A stretch of DNA of 64,000 bases from Hypomesus transpacificus (Eukaryota > Chordata > Actinopteri > Osmeriformes > Osmeridae). The notes under the pieces are model-generated. The model was not told the origin of the DNA and did not search any database. It saw only the letters and a list, made by a program, of their open reading frames with translations. How positions within the stretch are numbered: the stretch's first letter is position 1; every line of letters begins with the position of its first letter. Below, in pieces: positions 30,498 to 47,352 of the stretch. The position numbers and the translations under genes were made by a program. The DNA lies in the NCBI RefSeq assembly GCF_021917145.1, contig NC_061072.1, forward strand, positions 13,060,742 through 13,124,741, in the 5' to 3' direction.

Positions 30498-33400
30498 ATG
30501 CACCTTGCTTCAGTGGGCTCCAGCAAGCTGTGCTTTCTGTTGTCACTGGCATTCTGCGGCTTCCTGCTGCTTCTCATCCCAGCCTTTCAGCCCACTCCTC
30601 ACCAGGTGGACCTGCCCCCGCCTCGTCCTCACCCCAGGCCTGCCCGTGTGGGCAAACGGCCTGCCAACACCCCCCGCAATCCTGGAGGTCTGGTAGTCCC
30701 TCTCCAGGAAGAAGGGCTGGCCCTTGGGAATAATGTGAGCTCTGTGGGGCAGGGAAGACCCAGAGACACTCAAACCAACAGGGAGGGTGGCCATGCACCT
30801 ATAACAGGGCAAAGGGATCTCCCGAACACAAGGAGGGGGACAGTCTCACATAGAGGCCCAGCGGAGGGCTCCCTACCTGGGGTGAGGGGAGTAGTTTTCA
30901 GGTCTAGGGAACCTCTGGAGTCGAAGGACATCTTCCTGGCAGTGAAGACCACCAGGAAGTACCATAAATCCCGCCTGGAGCTGCTGCTGCAGACCTGGGT
31001 GTCCAGGGCCCGAGAACAGGTAGGAGCACAAGGCCTTGTGAGAGCAGGTAGTAGTAGTAGTTCCCATAGCTGGTGTAGTCCATGTTTGTGTGATTGAACA
31101 AACTCCTGTCTTATCCAAAACAGTTCAGTGCTCACAAACACACAGTAAGGAACCAACACACATCAAATCAGGCCTGTTAAAATACTAACAATCTCTGTTT
31201 GTTGCTGTTTTGTTTGTGTACCAGAACTGGGTGTTTCCCCAGGCTCTTCTCCACTCCAAATTCCAACGTTAATATGTAACCAGAAACTCATATCTTATAT
31301 GACTGATTTATAGATTGATCTCTACTCCTCTCTCCCTATCTACCCCTCCAGCTCCACTCCCCCTCTCCCGTTTCCTCATTACCCCTAGCCCAGTATCCTC
31401 ATTAACCCTAGCCCAGTGTCCTCATTACCCCTAACCCAGGGTCTTCATTAACCCTAGCCCAGTATCCTCATTACCCCTAGCCCAGTGTCTTCATTAACCC
31501 TAGCCCAGTGTCTTCATTAACCCTAGCCCAGTATCCTCATTAACCCTAGCCCAGTGTCTTCATTAACCCTAGCCCAGTATCCTCATTAACCCTAGCCCAG
31601 TGTCTTCATTAACCCTAGCCCAGTATCCTCATTAACCCTAGACCAGTGTCCTCATGCACATCTCCCCCTCATCTAATCAGTCCATGGGGCTGATTACCAG
31701 GTTGATTAATGTGTAGTACTTGGTTGTATGCTTTGCCATGCTGGAGAACATTATGTCCTCTCTTGTGCTTAGATAGATAGGACTACAGCCTGAGTATTAG
31801 ACAGACTTGCAGGTTGTGTGTGTGTGTGTGTGCGCGTTAGTGTGTGGTTGGTGCTGGTTCCTCTGTGTTCAGGGACATGAGGTTGCTATATGACTGTGTT
31901 TAACTTGGAGGTTAACTGGAAAGTCATGGCAGCTGCTCTACATGTTCCCGGGTATGTGGTTGGTAGGGAAGTGCGTGTGCGTGCGTGTGTGTGAGCAAGC
32001 AGGCCCCTGGAGGAAGTTCCTCAGCAACCTGAGACTGAGACACATGTGTGCTGGAACACTGGGGTGTTTGCTCTCCCTCGCTGCCAGATTCTGGAATCTC
32101 CGCCCCCCCCCCCCCCCTCCCACTGCCGTGTACCCTCCACCCCGAACCCCCACCCTGTAGATGGCTTTTAGATGAATATACCAGGAATCTGGTAGGTGGG
32201 GGAGAGCAGAGGAATGGGAAGGGTAGAGCCTAACAGGGAAGAGAAAGGGGTTTACTATTAGAGGGATGGGCCTGGGGGGGGGGGGGGGGGGGGGGTGCAG
32301 AATGGGAGGGGGCTGGATGGAAGGAAAGGGGGGTGGATGGGAGACGGTGGGAGCCAGAGGGAAATGGGTGGGGGAGCCGACAGGCAAACAGAGAGGCTCG
32401 CTAGGGGACTAGGGGTGGCTGGAAGCCACAAGAGTACAGACTGGAGCTGGGGCATGCACAATGGAGAGGAGGAGAGGGTGTCGGGCCCAATAGTCTGGAG
32501 AAATCATGCCGTCTTTGTGGAATATTGTGTTCCAGGGTATAAGCCTAAATCGGTGTGTTTTGTTAACCCGGCTTGCTCACAGTCCTAGAACAGCGGCTAA
32601 TACAAGATTAGGATAGGAGAAGACTGAGACTATGTACAGCTACACAAATAACCAACCATATGAGGTCATGGGGGTGACCGTTCTCCACGCGATGACATCG
32701 ACACGCAGTATGTGACATAGTTACCCTCCATGCTATGATGCCTTTGGAAAAACCACTAGTCTGCCCCTGCTGCGGCGTCTGGGCTCCTGTGGTGACATCA
32801 CACACGGTGGACCACCGTCGTACCTCTAACCAACTCCATTTGGGTTTATTTACAAAGATTCTACGAGATCCCCCAGGCGAAGGCAGAGTTAACGCCGTAA
32901 CACCCGAGATATCCTGTACACTGTGTGAGGTATACTGTACTAGACAGGTAGAACATACACATGGTGCCTCACCCTAGAGGAGGGTGTGACCACTAAACCT
33001 GAGACTCTTAACCTCTCAGTGGTGGCACGAGGTCAGCCAGGTCCAGCTGGGTCGGCGGCCATCTTGGCAAGCATCTGTCAACAAAAAGAGAGAGTATTTT
33101 CACAGATCTTAATAGATGCTGTCTCATCAGTTGTTCATCTGGTTGGCTCTCCAGATGGAGGGGACATCAGGATCATTGATGACAGGTTTTGAGATGTGCA
33201 ATATGGGTTCCAGGTCTTTAGACCTCTCTGTGCTCTGAGTGGTTAACAGCAGACCTCCTGGTGTTATACAGCCCTCTTAAATCCCCAAACATCTGTCTAT
33301 CTTTACCAAGGACTTAGCTCTAGGCAGACTCTACTCTACCATGTTCTACTCTTCTACTCCAGCCACTCATGGAAGGGAAGTTTCTCTAAATAATGGAACC

Positions 33401-36400
33401 AATGAGTCATATATTAACCCCCCTATCTTCCTAGTGTGTAAACTATTCTTGGAATCCAGCAGTACACATACAAGTATTGGAGAAACGCTCCAAACCCAGC
33501 ATACCTAACATGCAACTTGGTCTAAAATACTGTCTCTTTGGGAAGGATAATGGCAGGCTTATCATAGTTCAGTTTCTTGTGTAATCTGTGTTTTAGTATC
33601 AGACAAATCAGTCTGTCAAAACAAAACACCATAGCTTTGCAGCAAACAGCTAAGTCCTCCCACTCTGCTATGCCAGAGTAGCCCCAGGCTGACGCAGCAC
33701 AGTAAGAATGACTGGGCCTCGCTCTAGGGCTCTGGGGGCCTTTGAGGGCCCAGGTCGACCAGCACTGGCATCTCTACCCTCCTCCTGGCTCTTCAAGGTA
33801 CCCCTTCCTGAGGTGTTTGGAAGTTGCTATTTGTTCTGTCAACTGGGCTGGGCGTGTGTGTGTGTGCAACTCATGCTTGTGGTGTCCTCTGCCAAGCCAA
33901 GCAAAGACAGCCAGGCGTCTCTCTGCCCACAGGAAAGAGGGCATGCCACTGGGCACGGGTAAGGGAAAGGGAGAGGAAAGGAGGGAGGAAATAATATAGA
34001 TGAAAAACACGACACACCACCAGGCGTGAGGCAGACGGAGAGGAAGGAAAAGCAATGGAAGGATATGGAGGGGAAAAAAAGAGGGCATGCCACTGCGCAC
34101 GAGGCTGGCGGACGGGCGGGCGGGGGTGGGCGAGGAGGGGGGCTGCATTTAGCCTGTTAGATGGAAAAGAGGAGAGGGAGAGATTAGGTAGAGATTGGGG
34201 AGGAGAGGACTAGCAGTGTGTGGAGAGAGGAGGACTAGCAGTGTGTGGAGAGGGGAGCAGAGAGGGGAGCAGAGAGGGGAGCAGAGAGGGGAGCAGAGAG
34301 GGGAGGAGGGGGTGAGCAGCAGGGAGTCAGGCCTGACTGCTCTCTGATCATCTGAAAGATTCTTCTTATCGTCCCTCTGCCAACTTTCCTGAATCCTGTC
34401 CATAGACTTGGTGGACTAGTTTGCTCGAACACACATTCTGTCTCTCTCTCTCTTTTTCCCTCCACTCTTTCAGTCAGTACATTTGTTCTTCACAACCTCA
34501 CGCCTCTACCTTTTGAACAATGGACTGCTTTATTGTAACTTGGGCTGCTGTGTGTGTATGTGTGTGAGCGGCCTGGTAACACTGTGTCTTTGTCTCTTGC
34601 AGACCTTTATATTCACTGATGGGGAGGACAAGGAGCTAAGGAAAACAGGTACACATACACACACAAATAGAGGTTCAAATATGAGAGCCTTTATAGATGT
34701 ACATGATTTAAATGTTTAATGAAGACTGTAATGTGCCATTTCCCCCTCTATCATCTCCCCCCCCAGGAGCAAACATCATCAACACCAACTGTTCAGCAGC
34801 TCACACACGCCAGGCACTCTGCTGTAAGATGTCGGTGGAGTACGACAAGTTCATTGAGTCACAGAAAAAGTACGTCCGCTCCTCTCCTTATCCCTAACAG
34901 ACCTAAATCGAACCTAGTCCCAGCCTAAGAAGTTGCTAACATTGTACTAACTCTGCTCTGATAGTTCCAACTGGTGGGAGTAGAGTAGAGCCAAGCAGGC
35001 TCCCACTACAGTCTGAAGAGCTGGGCTTGCTGTGTTTGACTATGGAGGTCAGCAGATGGTCAGAACAGTGTTGTGGTCTCTCAGGTCTCTGCCAGTAATA
35101 GAATATATATGCCCATATGGGTTCTGGAGGTCCCACGTGTGTGCGTGTGTTTTTTGACACTGAATCGATATAGTTACATATCTCACACCAGTCTGTCAGA
35201 AACCGACTAGAACATAAATGACTGATGGGTTTGTTGATTGATGGGCTTCGTAGCTGTGTCATAATTCATTTACTAGGTGGATAACCCCTCGTCCCTTCCC
35301 TCCAGGTGGTTCTGTCACTTGGATGACGATAACTACGTAGTCCTCCCCAGTCTACTGGTCCTGCTGTCGTCATATCACCACAGCCAGGACGTGTACCTGG
35401 GCCGGCCCAGTCTGGACCACCCTATAGAGGCTGCAGAGAGGGTCAAGGCTGATGGATCTGTATGTTCCTCGTTTCCTCTGCCACGCCCACTCGCTGTCGT
35501 TTTTCTCTCCTTTTTTTCTCCCCCCTTCTTTCTCTTTCACTGCTACACCTTTTCTCAGTCACTCATTTATCAGCTTGTTGTCTCAATGTGGACTGGTTCC
35601 TGGACTAAGTAGGTGTCTGCCTCTGAGGTTGTGTGTGTGTGTTGTGTACCTCAGGCGTCGGTGAAGTTCTGGTTTGCCACTGGGGGAGCTGGCTTCTGCA
35701 TCAGCCGGGGCCTGGCGCTGAAGATGAGTCCGTGGGCCAGGTCAGTCACACCCGGTCCTGGTCATGCTTAGTGCTGGGCATGGTCACGGTCCCATGATCC
35801 TGGTCCTGGTCTCGGTCCTGGAGTCTGAATGTCATTTGAGGTCCGTAGCTTCATCATTCAGCAACATTAAAGTGGCCTTCTCTTCTACTTTCTTCTCTCC
35901 CGTCGTTCCTCTGTGCGTCTCTTCTCTCCCATGGGGGTCCTTCCTCCTCCAGTCTGGGGAACTTCATCAGCACGGCGGAGAGGATCCGTCTCCCTGACGA
36001 CTGCACGGTGGGCTACATCATCGAGGCTCTGCTGGAGGTGTCGCTGACCCACACGCGCCTGTTCCACTCCCACCTGGAGAACCTGACCCGCCTCCCCTCC
36101 AACACCCTGCTGCAGCAGGTAGGGAAGGAGAGGGGGAGAGAGAGGGGGCAGGGGGAGAGAAGGGGAGGGGGGGTTAGGCGGACGGGGAGAGAGAAACAAT
36201 CTCCCCTTGTCTAACTGTCTGTGTAGCATACAATAGCCGCTAATTGTTCTGGGAAATCAAACGAATCGTGTGTCCGTGTGTGTCCGTGTGTGTCCGTGTG
36301 TGTCCCAGGTCACTCTGAGCTATGGAGGCTTTGAAAACCGAAGGAACGTGGTCAGCATTGGAGGAGCCTTCCCTCTGGTTGAAGACCCTTCACGGTACCC

Positions 36401-36565
36401 AGCCATGCACAGCTCAGACACAGAGAATTTATTGAGTTTGTCTTTGTGCGGTGTGAAAGTTATTCCCTCCCCTTCTCTCTCATCCTTGTCTCCAGGTTTA
36501 AGACAGTCCACTGCCTCCTGTATCCAGACACGGACTGGTGCCCCAGGAAGAATCAACACCACTAA
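30498..36565 (+). CDS. rfng: Radical fringe, beta-1,3-N-acetylglucosaminyltransferase
   Basis: Eight coding exons: 30498-31019, 34603-34648, 34767-34869, 35306-35459, 35655-35740, 35953-36118, 36309-36394, 36496-36565, all phase-compatible, giving about 410 residues. The ATG at 30498 follows an in-frame TAG and opens a signal-anchor ([18 protein letters not shown]). Then comes a long Pro/Arg/Gly-rich stem, and the GT31 fringe domain from [39 protein letters not shown] carries the metal-binding [29 protein letters not shown] and [18 protein letters not shown] end the protein. Fringe enzymes add GlcNAc to O-fucose on Notch EGF repeats in the Golgi. The residues [14 protein letters not shown] and the neighbours GPS1 and DCXR make radical fringe the best paralogue. 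The stem before the catalytic domain is longer than I recall for mammalian RFNG (331 residues in total). Confidence 0.96.
31373..31657. repeat. Minisatellite, 23-bp unit, about 12 copies
   Basis: The unit CCTCATTAACCCTAGCCCAG plus TAT or TGT alternates, with TCTTCATTA variants. It lies in RFNG intron 1. Confidence 0.93.
31658..34602. other. RFNG intron 1, remainder
   Basis: No coding exon recognised. It includes a C run at 32102-32117, a G run of about 24 at 32274-32297, and a short GGGGAGCAGAGA tandem repeat near 34250-34305. Confidence 0.6.
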
Positions 36566-37403
36566 AGACCACCACTCTACCCCAGCATCCACCAGTCTGA
36601 TTACCCTCCCGCCTTAATAGTCACTCTGCACTCTCTAGCCAAAGTGACTTGCTGTTTTTTGTCTACATTTATGGACCCCTATGCATAATGCTGCCATCAA
36701 CCATCGCCACAATGATCCTTCTCACCACTTCCTGTTGTTATTTTTTTTCTCTTCCATGTCTGAATTCCAACTGGTAAACTGTATGTGTGTGTGTGTGTGT
36801 GTTTGAATGAGTGCTGAGGTACAGAACTGATATAAAAGCTTATAGTTACTGAACAGGGTGAAGTGTTTACATATTAATATCTGAGTTTTCATTTAAGGAC
36901 TGGTTTAGTTTACCAAATTTGACCAGACAGTGTTAACGATGAGAGAATGTGAGTCAAGTCGCATGCCTTTAAACAATGAAAGAAAATTGTTTTCTTAAGT
37001 AATTCTCCAACCAGGATGTATTTGTGTGTATGTGTGTCAACAAAGCCATCATCATTGTGTACGGAATAATGCCCTTTAACACACCTGTTGTATTCTTTTC
37101 TGAAAGACGATTGGCCTTCCTATGACGTTTGCACTGTTCGAGAACTGTTCTCTCAGATCATCTCACTTCCTGCCTGCTCTGTTCTGTGGCCCTTCCAGTA
37201 TTGTTTTGTAAGTTGGGAATAGTATGTTTGTCTCACGCTCAATCTTTTGCACAAAAACACTAGAATCCAAAAACATAGCCTGCGTGTGTCCATCCCTCCA
37301 TCTGCCCCTACTGCCGGCCAGTGGGGGAGGCAGACAGAGCAACACTCCTATGCTTGCCTGTCAGGATTTGTTTTCCTTAACTTCTGATGTTTGATGTTAT
37401 CTG

Positions 37404-37409
37404 AATAAA
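37404..37409 (+). promoter_or_regulatory. rfng: RFNG polyadenylation signal
   Basis: AATAAA about 840 bases after the RFNG stop, followed by a GT-rich stretch (CATGTGTGTTG) that fits a downstream element. Further AATAAA copies occur at about 37523 and 37561. Confidence 0.65.
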
Positions 37410-37992
37410 GCATGTGTGTTGCATTACCAAATAACTGGTTTCTTAAAATCTTTTTTTAAATGGTTCCATTACAGGCTTTATCTGAACTTCTGTATCTGAA
37501 CAAATTATGTAAGAAAACATTAAATAAACTGAATGCTCCTATTTTCAACATTTGATTACGAAATAAAAAAGAATGTGCAGTCAGCATTACATTTGTTTTC
37601 TGTTTGGTTCCTGTTCCACCTGAGGGGGTCAACGAGGAGGGTTGACGTTTTTGTCCATTAACTTCAGTTGCAACTTTGCCCCCTTAGCGCGAGCTCAGCG
37701 GTGCCAAAATTATCTAAACGTAGTTATTTCTTCATCACTTACGGAGATAAAGTGTTGGCATACATAGTCTTACTGGTAGGTAGCTAGAGTTTATTCGATG
37801 GCATTTATTTCACTCAATCGAATGACGACTGCAATTTCTTCAAAGATAATTGGAAACAAAACAGCGTGACTGATGGGCTTTCTAGTGGCGTGTGTGGGCC
37901 TTTAACCGAGGGTTGTACAGTTCGAGTGTTTTTCAAATGCATATCTGTTGTTCCCTTATTGTTTAGCCGGAAAAACTACTTTACAAACAATC

Positions 37993-40713
<2,721 letters not shown>

Positions 40714-40872
40714 CCCCTGACCTCCTTATTCTGGATCCCTATTAGATGAATCTTTCCTCTGACCTCCTTATTCTTTTGTGATTGGCTAGTCTCACCTCAC
40801 ATGTACAACATACCTAAGTCATTCTGTAACCTGAGATTCTTATGCTGCTGATGAAATAGATGCCTAATGAAA

Positions 40873-40878
40873 AATAAA
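40873..40878 (+). promoter_or_regulatory. dcxr: DCXR polyadenylation signal
   Basis: AATAAA 160 bases after the DCXR stop, followed by a GT-rich stretch (CTTGTTGTGTG). Confidence 0.7.
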
Positions 40879-40981
40879 TTTCCAAATTATTTCAGTTATC
40901 TTGTTGTGTGTTATCTGACTTTGGTACTTTGATGTAAATTGAATCCATTCACAAATGAGTCCCCTTACATATACATTTGTA

Positions 40982-42766
40982 TTTATTATACAAAATTGAA
41001 ATATTTCACAACACTGACATGTGAAGTCATAAAAAATAAGACAAAACAGTTAAACAAGTTTACAAGTCATCTTACAGTACATACATCGCCAATGCATCTC
41101 ATATAACCGTCCTAAAAGTTACAATGGGTCAATTTCACCTGTTCATATCCATGCAATAGTAGATTGTACTCTGTAGCGTTTTTGAGCTACCATATAACTG
41201 ACACCTTAGGCAGGACCAGACACATAATTCAACCACACAGTTGCTATGCCAACCAATGACAGCATGACAGAAGACTGTCGTGCTCTGTCACACCAGAAGA
41301 GGGAGACAAAACACTTCAGATCTATGACCACACAGAAATGCATTTGTAAAAAGTGCAATCCACTTATTCGCCACGAGGGACAAATGTTCCATGGATTGCC
41401 TCTTTATTTATTTACTTACTGTTTAGCAACATCTCTAAATTCAGCGTGAGTGACTATTATTATCCTTTTAGTTTAACTTGTTTAGAATTAAAGAGCTAAA
41501 TATTCAGGTACATATAGATATATCCATAATGCATTCCCTCTCTAAGGTTAACCTGTACATCACTAGACTCAGCATTAACACCCCTCCCATCTATGTGGAT
41601 AGCTCATTGAAAGTCTGGTGTAGAACTACAATACAATATGAAATAGTACCAAAAACTTGACACTAAAAAACTTGCTTGAAACAATACTGTCCTTCACACA
41701 CATATCCATGCTCACTCACGCCTGCAGGCACACACACACACACACACTCTTCCGCACACCCACGCACACAAACAGAAACGATGGGGTACTTTAAGACTAA
41801 GATCAGTCATACCCATGCAGGCTCCTCAGGCAGGCCATGTTAGACAGCTCCTTGTTGGGCATGCTAGTCTGTCACACTAAGACCTAGTAGTTGCCCCTAC
41901 ACACAGATCTGGGATCAGATTGGTCTTGATGAGTCTGATAGCCTTGGTTCAGGCCTGGAGCCTGTAAACTGACCCCAGATATGTGGCTCGGGACAACTTC
42001 TACCAGGAGCCCTATTCACAGTTGACTTTCCAGGCTGTTTGAAACACGGTGTTTAAACTCAGCATTAGCTCAGAATAGCAGGACTGTTGGGAGGTTGGGG
42101 CTGCAGTGGGGTTAGGGTGGGGGTAGAGGCAGGGATGGGATGAGGTTGGCAGGGTGAAGTTGAGGGTGGTGGGGGTAGAGGCAGGGATGGGATGAGGTTG
42201 GCAGGGTGAGGTTGAGGTTGGCAGGGTGAGGTTGAGGGTGGTGGGGTGAGGTTGAGGGTGGTGGGGTGAGGTTGGCAGGGTGAGGTTGAGGGTGGTGGGG
42301 TGAGGTTGAGGGTGGTGGGGTGGGGAGGGAGGTGGATGAGGACAGACTGTGCTACAGTCCACAGGTGCGGTTGTTCATTTGAGTTTCCCCCTCATATAAA
42401 AACTGAATGATGACTCAAAAGTGATTTGATCAATTTCTCAAGGTGAAAAATTTTACATATTCAATAATAATTTACTGTAAAAAATAAAGAAAATAAAAAC
42501 TGTCCAGTTATCTTTGTTGTATCTGTACTGTAGCAACATCTTAGAAGAAACAAAGATTTAACTTAGAAAAAAGCTCAGCAGTGCAGTATCTCTCTCTCTG
42601 TCACTCGCTTCCTATCTCTCACATCTCTTCTTTCATCTCTCAGAGAAGTAGTGGTTGTTGTCATGGTTATGTTTTGTAATACTAACTATCGGTTGACCGT
42701 TCGAAGCTCCTTACGGATGGGGGGGGGGGGGGAGGGCTCTGGAGGTCTGGGGACGGCAGGGGCTGT
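40982..42766 (-). other. rac3: Probable RAC3 3' UTR
   Basis: No coding exon is seen between the RAC3 and DCXR stops. Minus-strand AATAAA hexamers (TTTATT on +) lie at 40982-40987 and 41403-41408. If the distal one is used, the RAC3 and DCXR transcripts end within about 100 bases of each other, tail to tail. Confidence 0.45.
42080..42330. repeat. GGTGAGGTTGAGGGTGGTGG-type minisatellite
   Basis: Irregular tandem array of units of about 20 bp (GTGAGGTTGAGGGTGGTGGG) and a second longer unit with GTAGAGGCAGGGATGGGATG. It lies in the probable RAC3 3' UTR. Confidence 0.85.
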
Positions 42767-45484
<2,718 letters not shown>

Positions 45485-45775
45485 TTGCAAAAGATCCGGT
45501 GGTAACTAAAAGATAATAGTAGTGGTTATGTCTCACAATGAGCGCCGAGATTCGGATGAGAGAAGCGGGCCAGTCCGCTCAGCGTTCCAGCCGCAGTGAA
45601 AGGGGTCGATGACGAGATTTTTCGAAAGTAAACGGAAAAACACGAGCATATTTAAAGGGACAGTACAAAGGCATACTTGTATGGCCCAGTGCCCTCATCC
45701 GAACTTACTTCTAATGGTTTACGTCACTTTTTTATAACCAAATACACAAACTGTATATTTTTTTATTCGACACGT

Positions 45776-45781
45776 TTTATT
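45776..45781 (-). promoter_or_regulatory. lrrc45: Candidate LRRC45 polyadenylation signal
   Basis: AATAAA on the minus strand, about 690 bases after the LRRC45 stop and about 290 bases upstream of the RAC3 ATG. A second copy lies near 45762. Confidence 0.45.
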
Positions 45782-46471
45782 GATAGAAAAAACAGATCCA
45801 ATCGTAACATTAGAAAATTGTAAAAACACAATTGAAAACAATGTTCATTATACTTAATATAAAATTGAATTGAAGACACACAACTCACAACAGTCACTGA
45901 TATGTGTAACAGTTGCTTCATGTTAAAACACAAACAGACTGTGGGCTTTTGGTAAACAGGCTGTTTTGACACTTACAGACAGACTGAGCTCAGTCAGAGT
46001 CTGAGAGAATGTTCCAGTGCTGTGGATCCTCAGGGATGATTCAGAGTGGTGAAGCGCTTGATTATGAGGTGTCCGTACGTTCACAGGCTGAGCACCCGAA
46101 ACAGACCAAGGCAAGTGGATGAACTAAATAAAAATGTGCTTGTAAAGATGTTGAGGTGTGACCAAAACAGATGGGTAAAATGTAGACCGAAGTGCCAATA
46201 CATCAGCAGACTGCTGTCAAATACTATTAGGAATACTTTGAAATGATTTATCTGTGCTTTTTTGTCTGCCAAAATGTAAGCAAATGAGCATCATCCACCT
46301 GAAACACCAGGCAGAATCAATAAACACCTCAGTATTTCCAAAAATATTTCAAATAGTATTTTGACCCAATTATGGATATCAGTAACCCCCTGTGAATGCA
46401 GACCTGAGATCTTTGTAAACAAGCACAGAGATATAGGTATGGTGTGTAGGTCATAGTTCAAGGGTCAGGGT

Positions 46472-47320
46472 TCATTTCTTGGGACTGTAGTGCAGCGGGG
46501 AGCCCTGTACGTAGGTGAGGATGGCGCTCTGGAGGAAGCTGGCCCTCTGCGCCTCGTCCTCCCTCATCCTCTGGATCTCAGCGTCTCTCAGGCGCAGCTT
46601 CTCACACAGCGACGCAATCTCACTCTCCCTGTCGAGCAGCGCCTCCCGGTGGCTACTGGACACACCTGCGGCGCAAGAAAAAGGACAGGAAACGACGACA
46701 TGAATTGAATCCACTCCGGATATTTCACGGAGAAGGCAAACCTTTACTGGGCGGAACATGGAAGGGGGGAGGGAAAGGAGAGAGGCTGATAGAGCGGTCG
46801 CTAACGCGTACCTTTCATCTCTCTCTCCAGGGCGGCGATCTTCTCCTTCAGCCCGCCCTGAGCGGTCCTCTCGGCCTGCAGGTGACCCATGTGCTCCTGA
46901 AGCTCCACCCTCACCCTGCTCACCTCCGCCACGCGCTCCTGGTCCTTACCCGACAGCTCCTGCAACACACACACACATTGAAGTTAAACCCTGCTCTCTC
47001 TCTGTGATTGGTCTTGTGTGTGTATCATAGATATAGGAGGACAGGTAACATCATTACTGAGAACAAACTGCCAGCTGGGGCATCCTTCTTAAGAAAGTGT
47101 GGGTGTGTGTGTGTGTGACCTGCTGCAGCTCGTCTATCCGGCGGCGCAGGCCGTCCATCTCCAGGCTCTGCTGGCTGTTGCGCGCCTGCAGCTCAGCGAT
47201 GCTCTGCTTCTGCTGGGTGCAGTGGGACTGGGACTCATCCCTGGACTGACGCAACGCCCGCAGCTTGTCCTCCAGAGCACTTACATTCTGCTGCTGCTCA
47301 GGGGGGAAGACACAGAGAGA

Positions 47321-47352
<32 letters not shown>

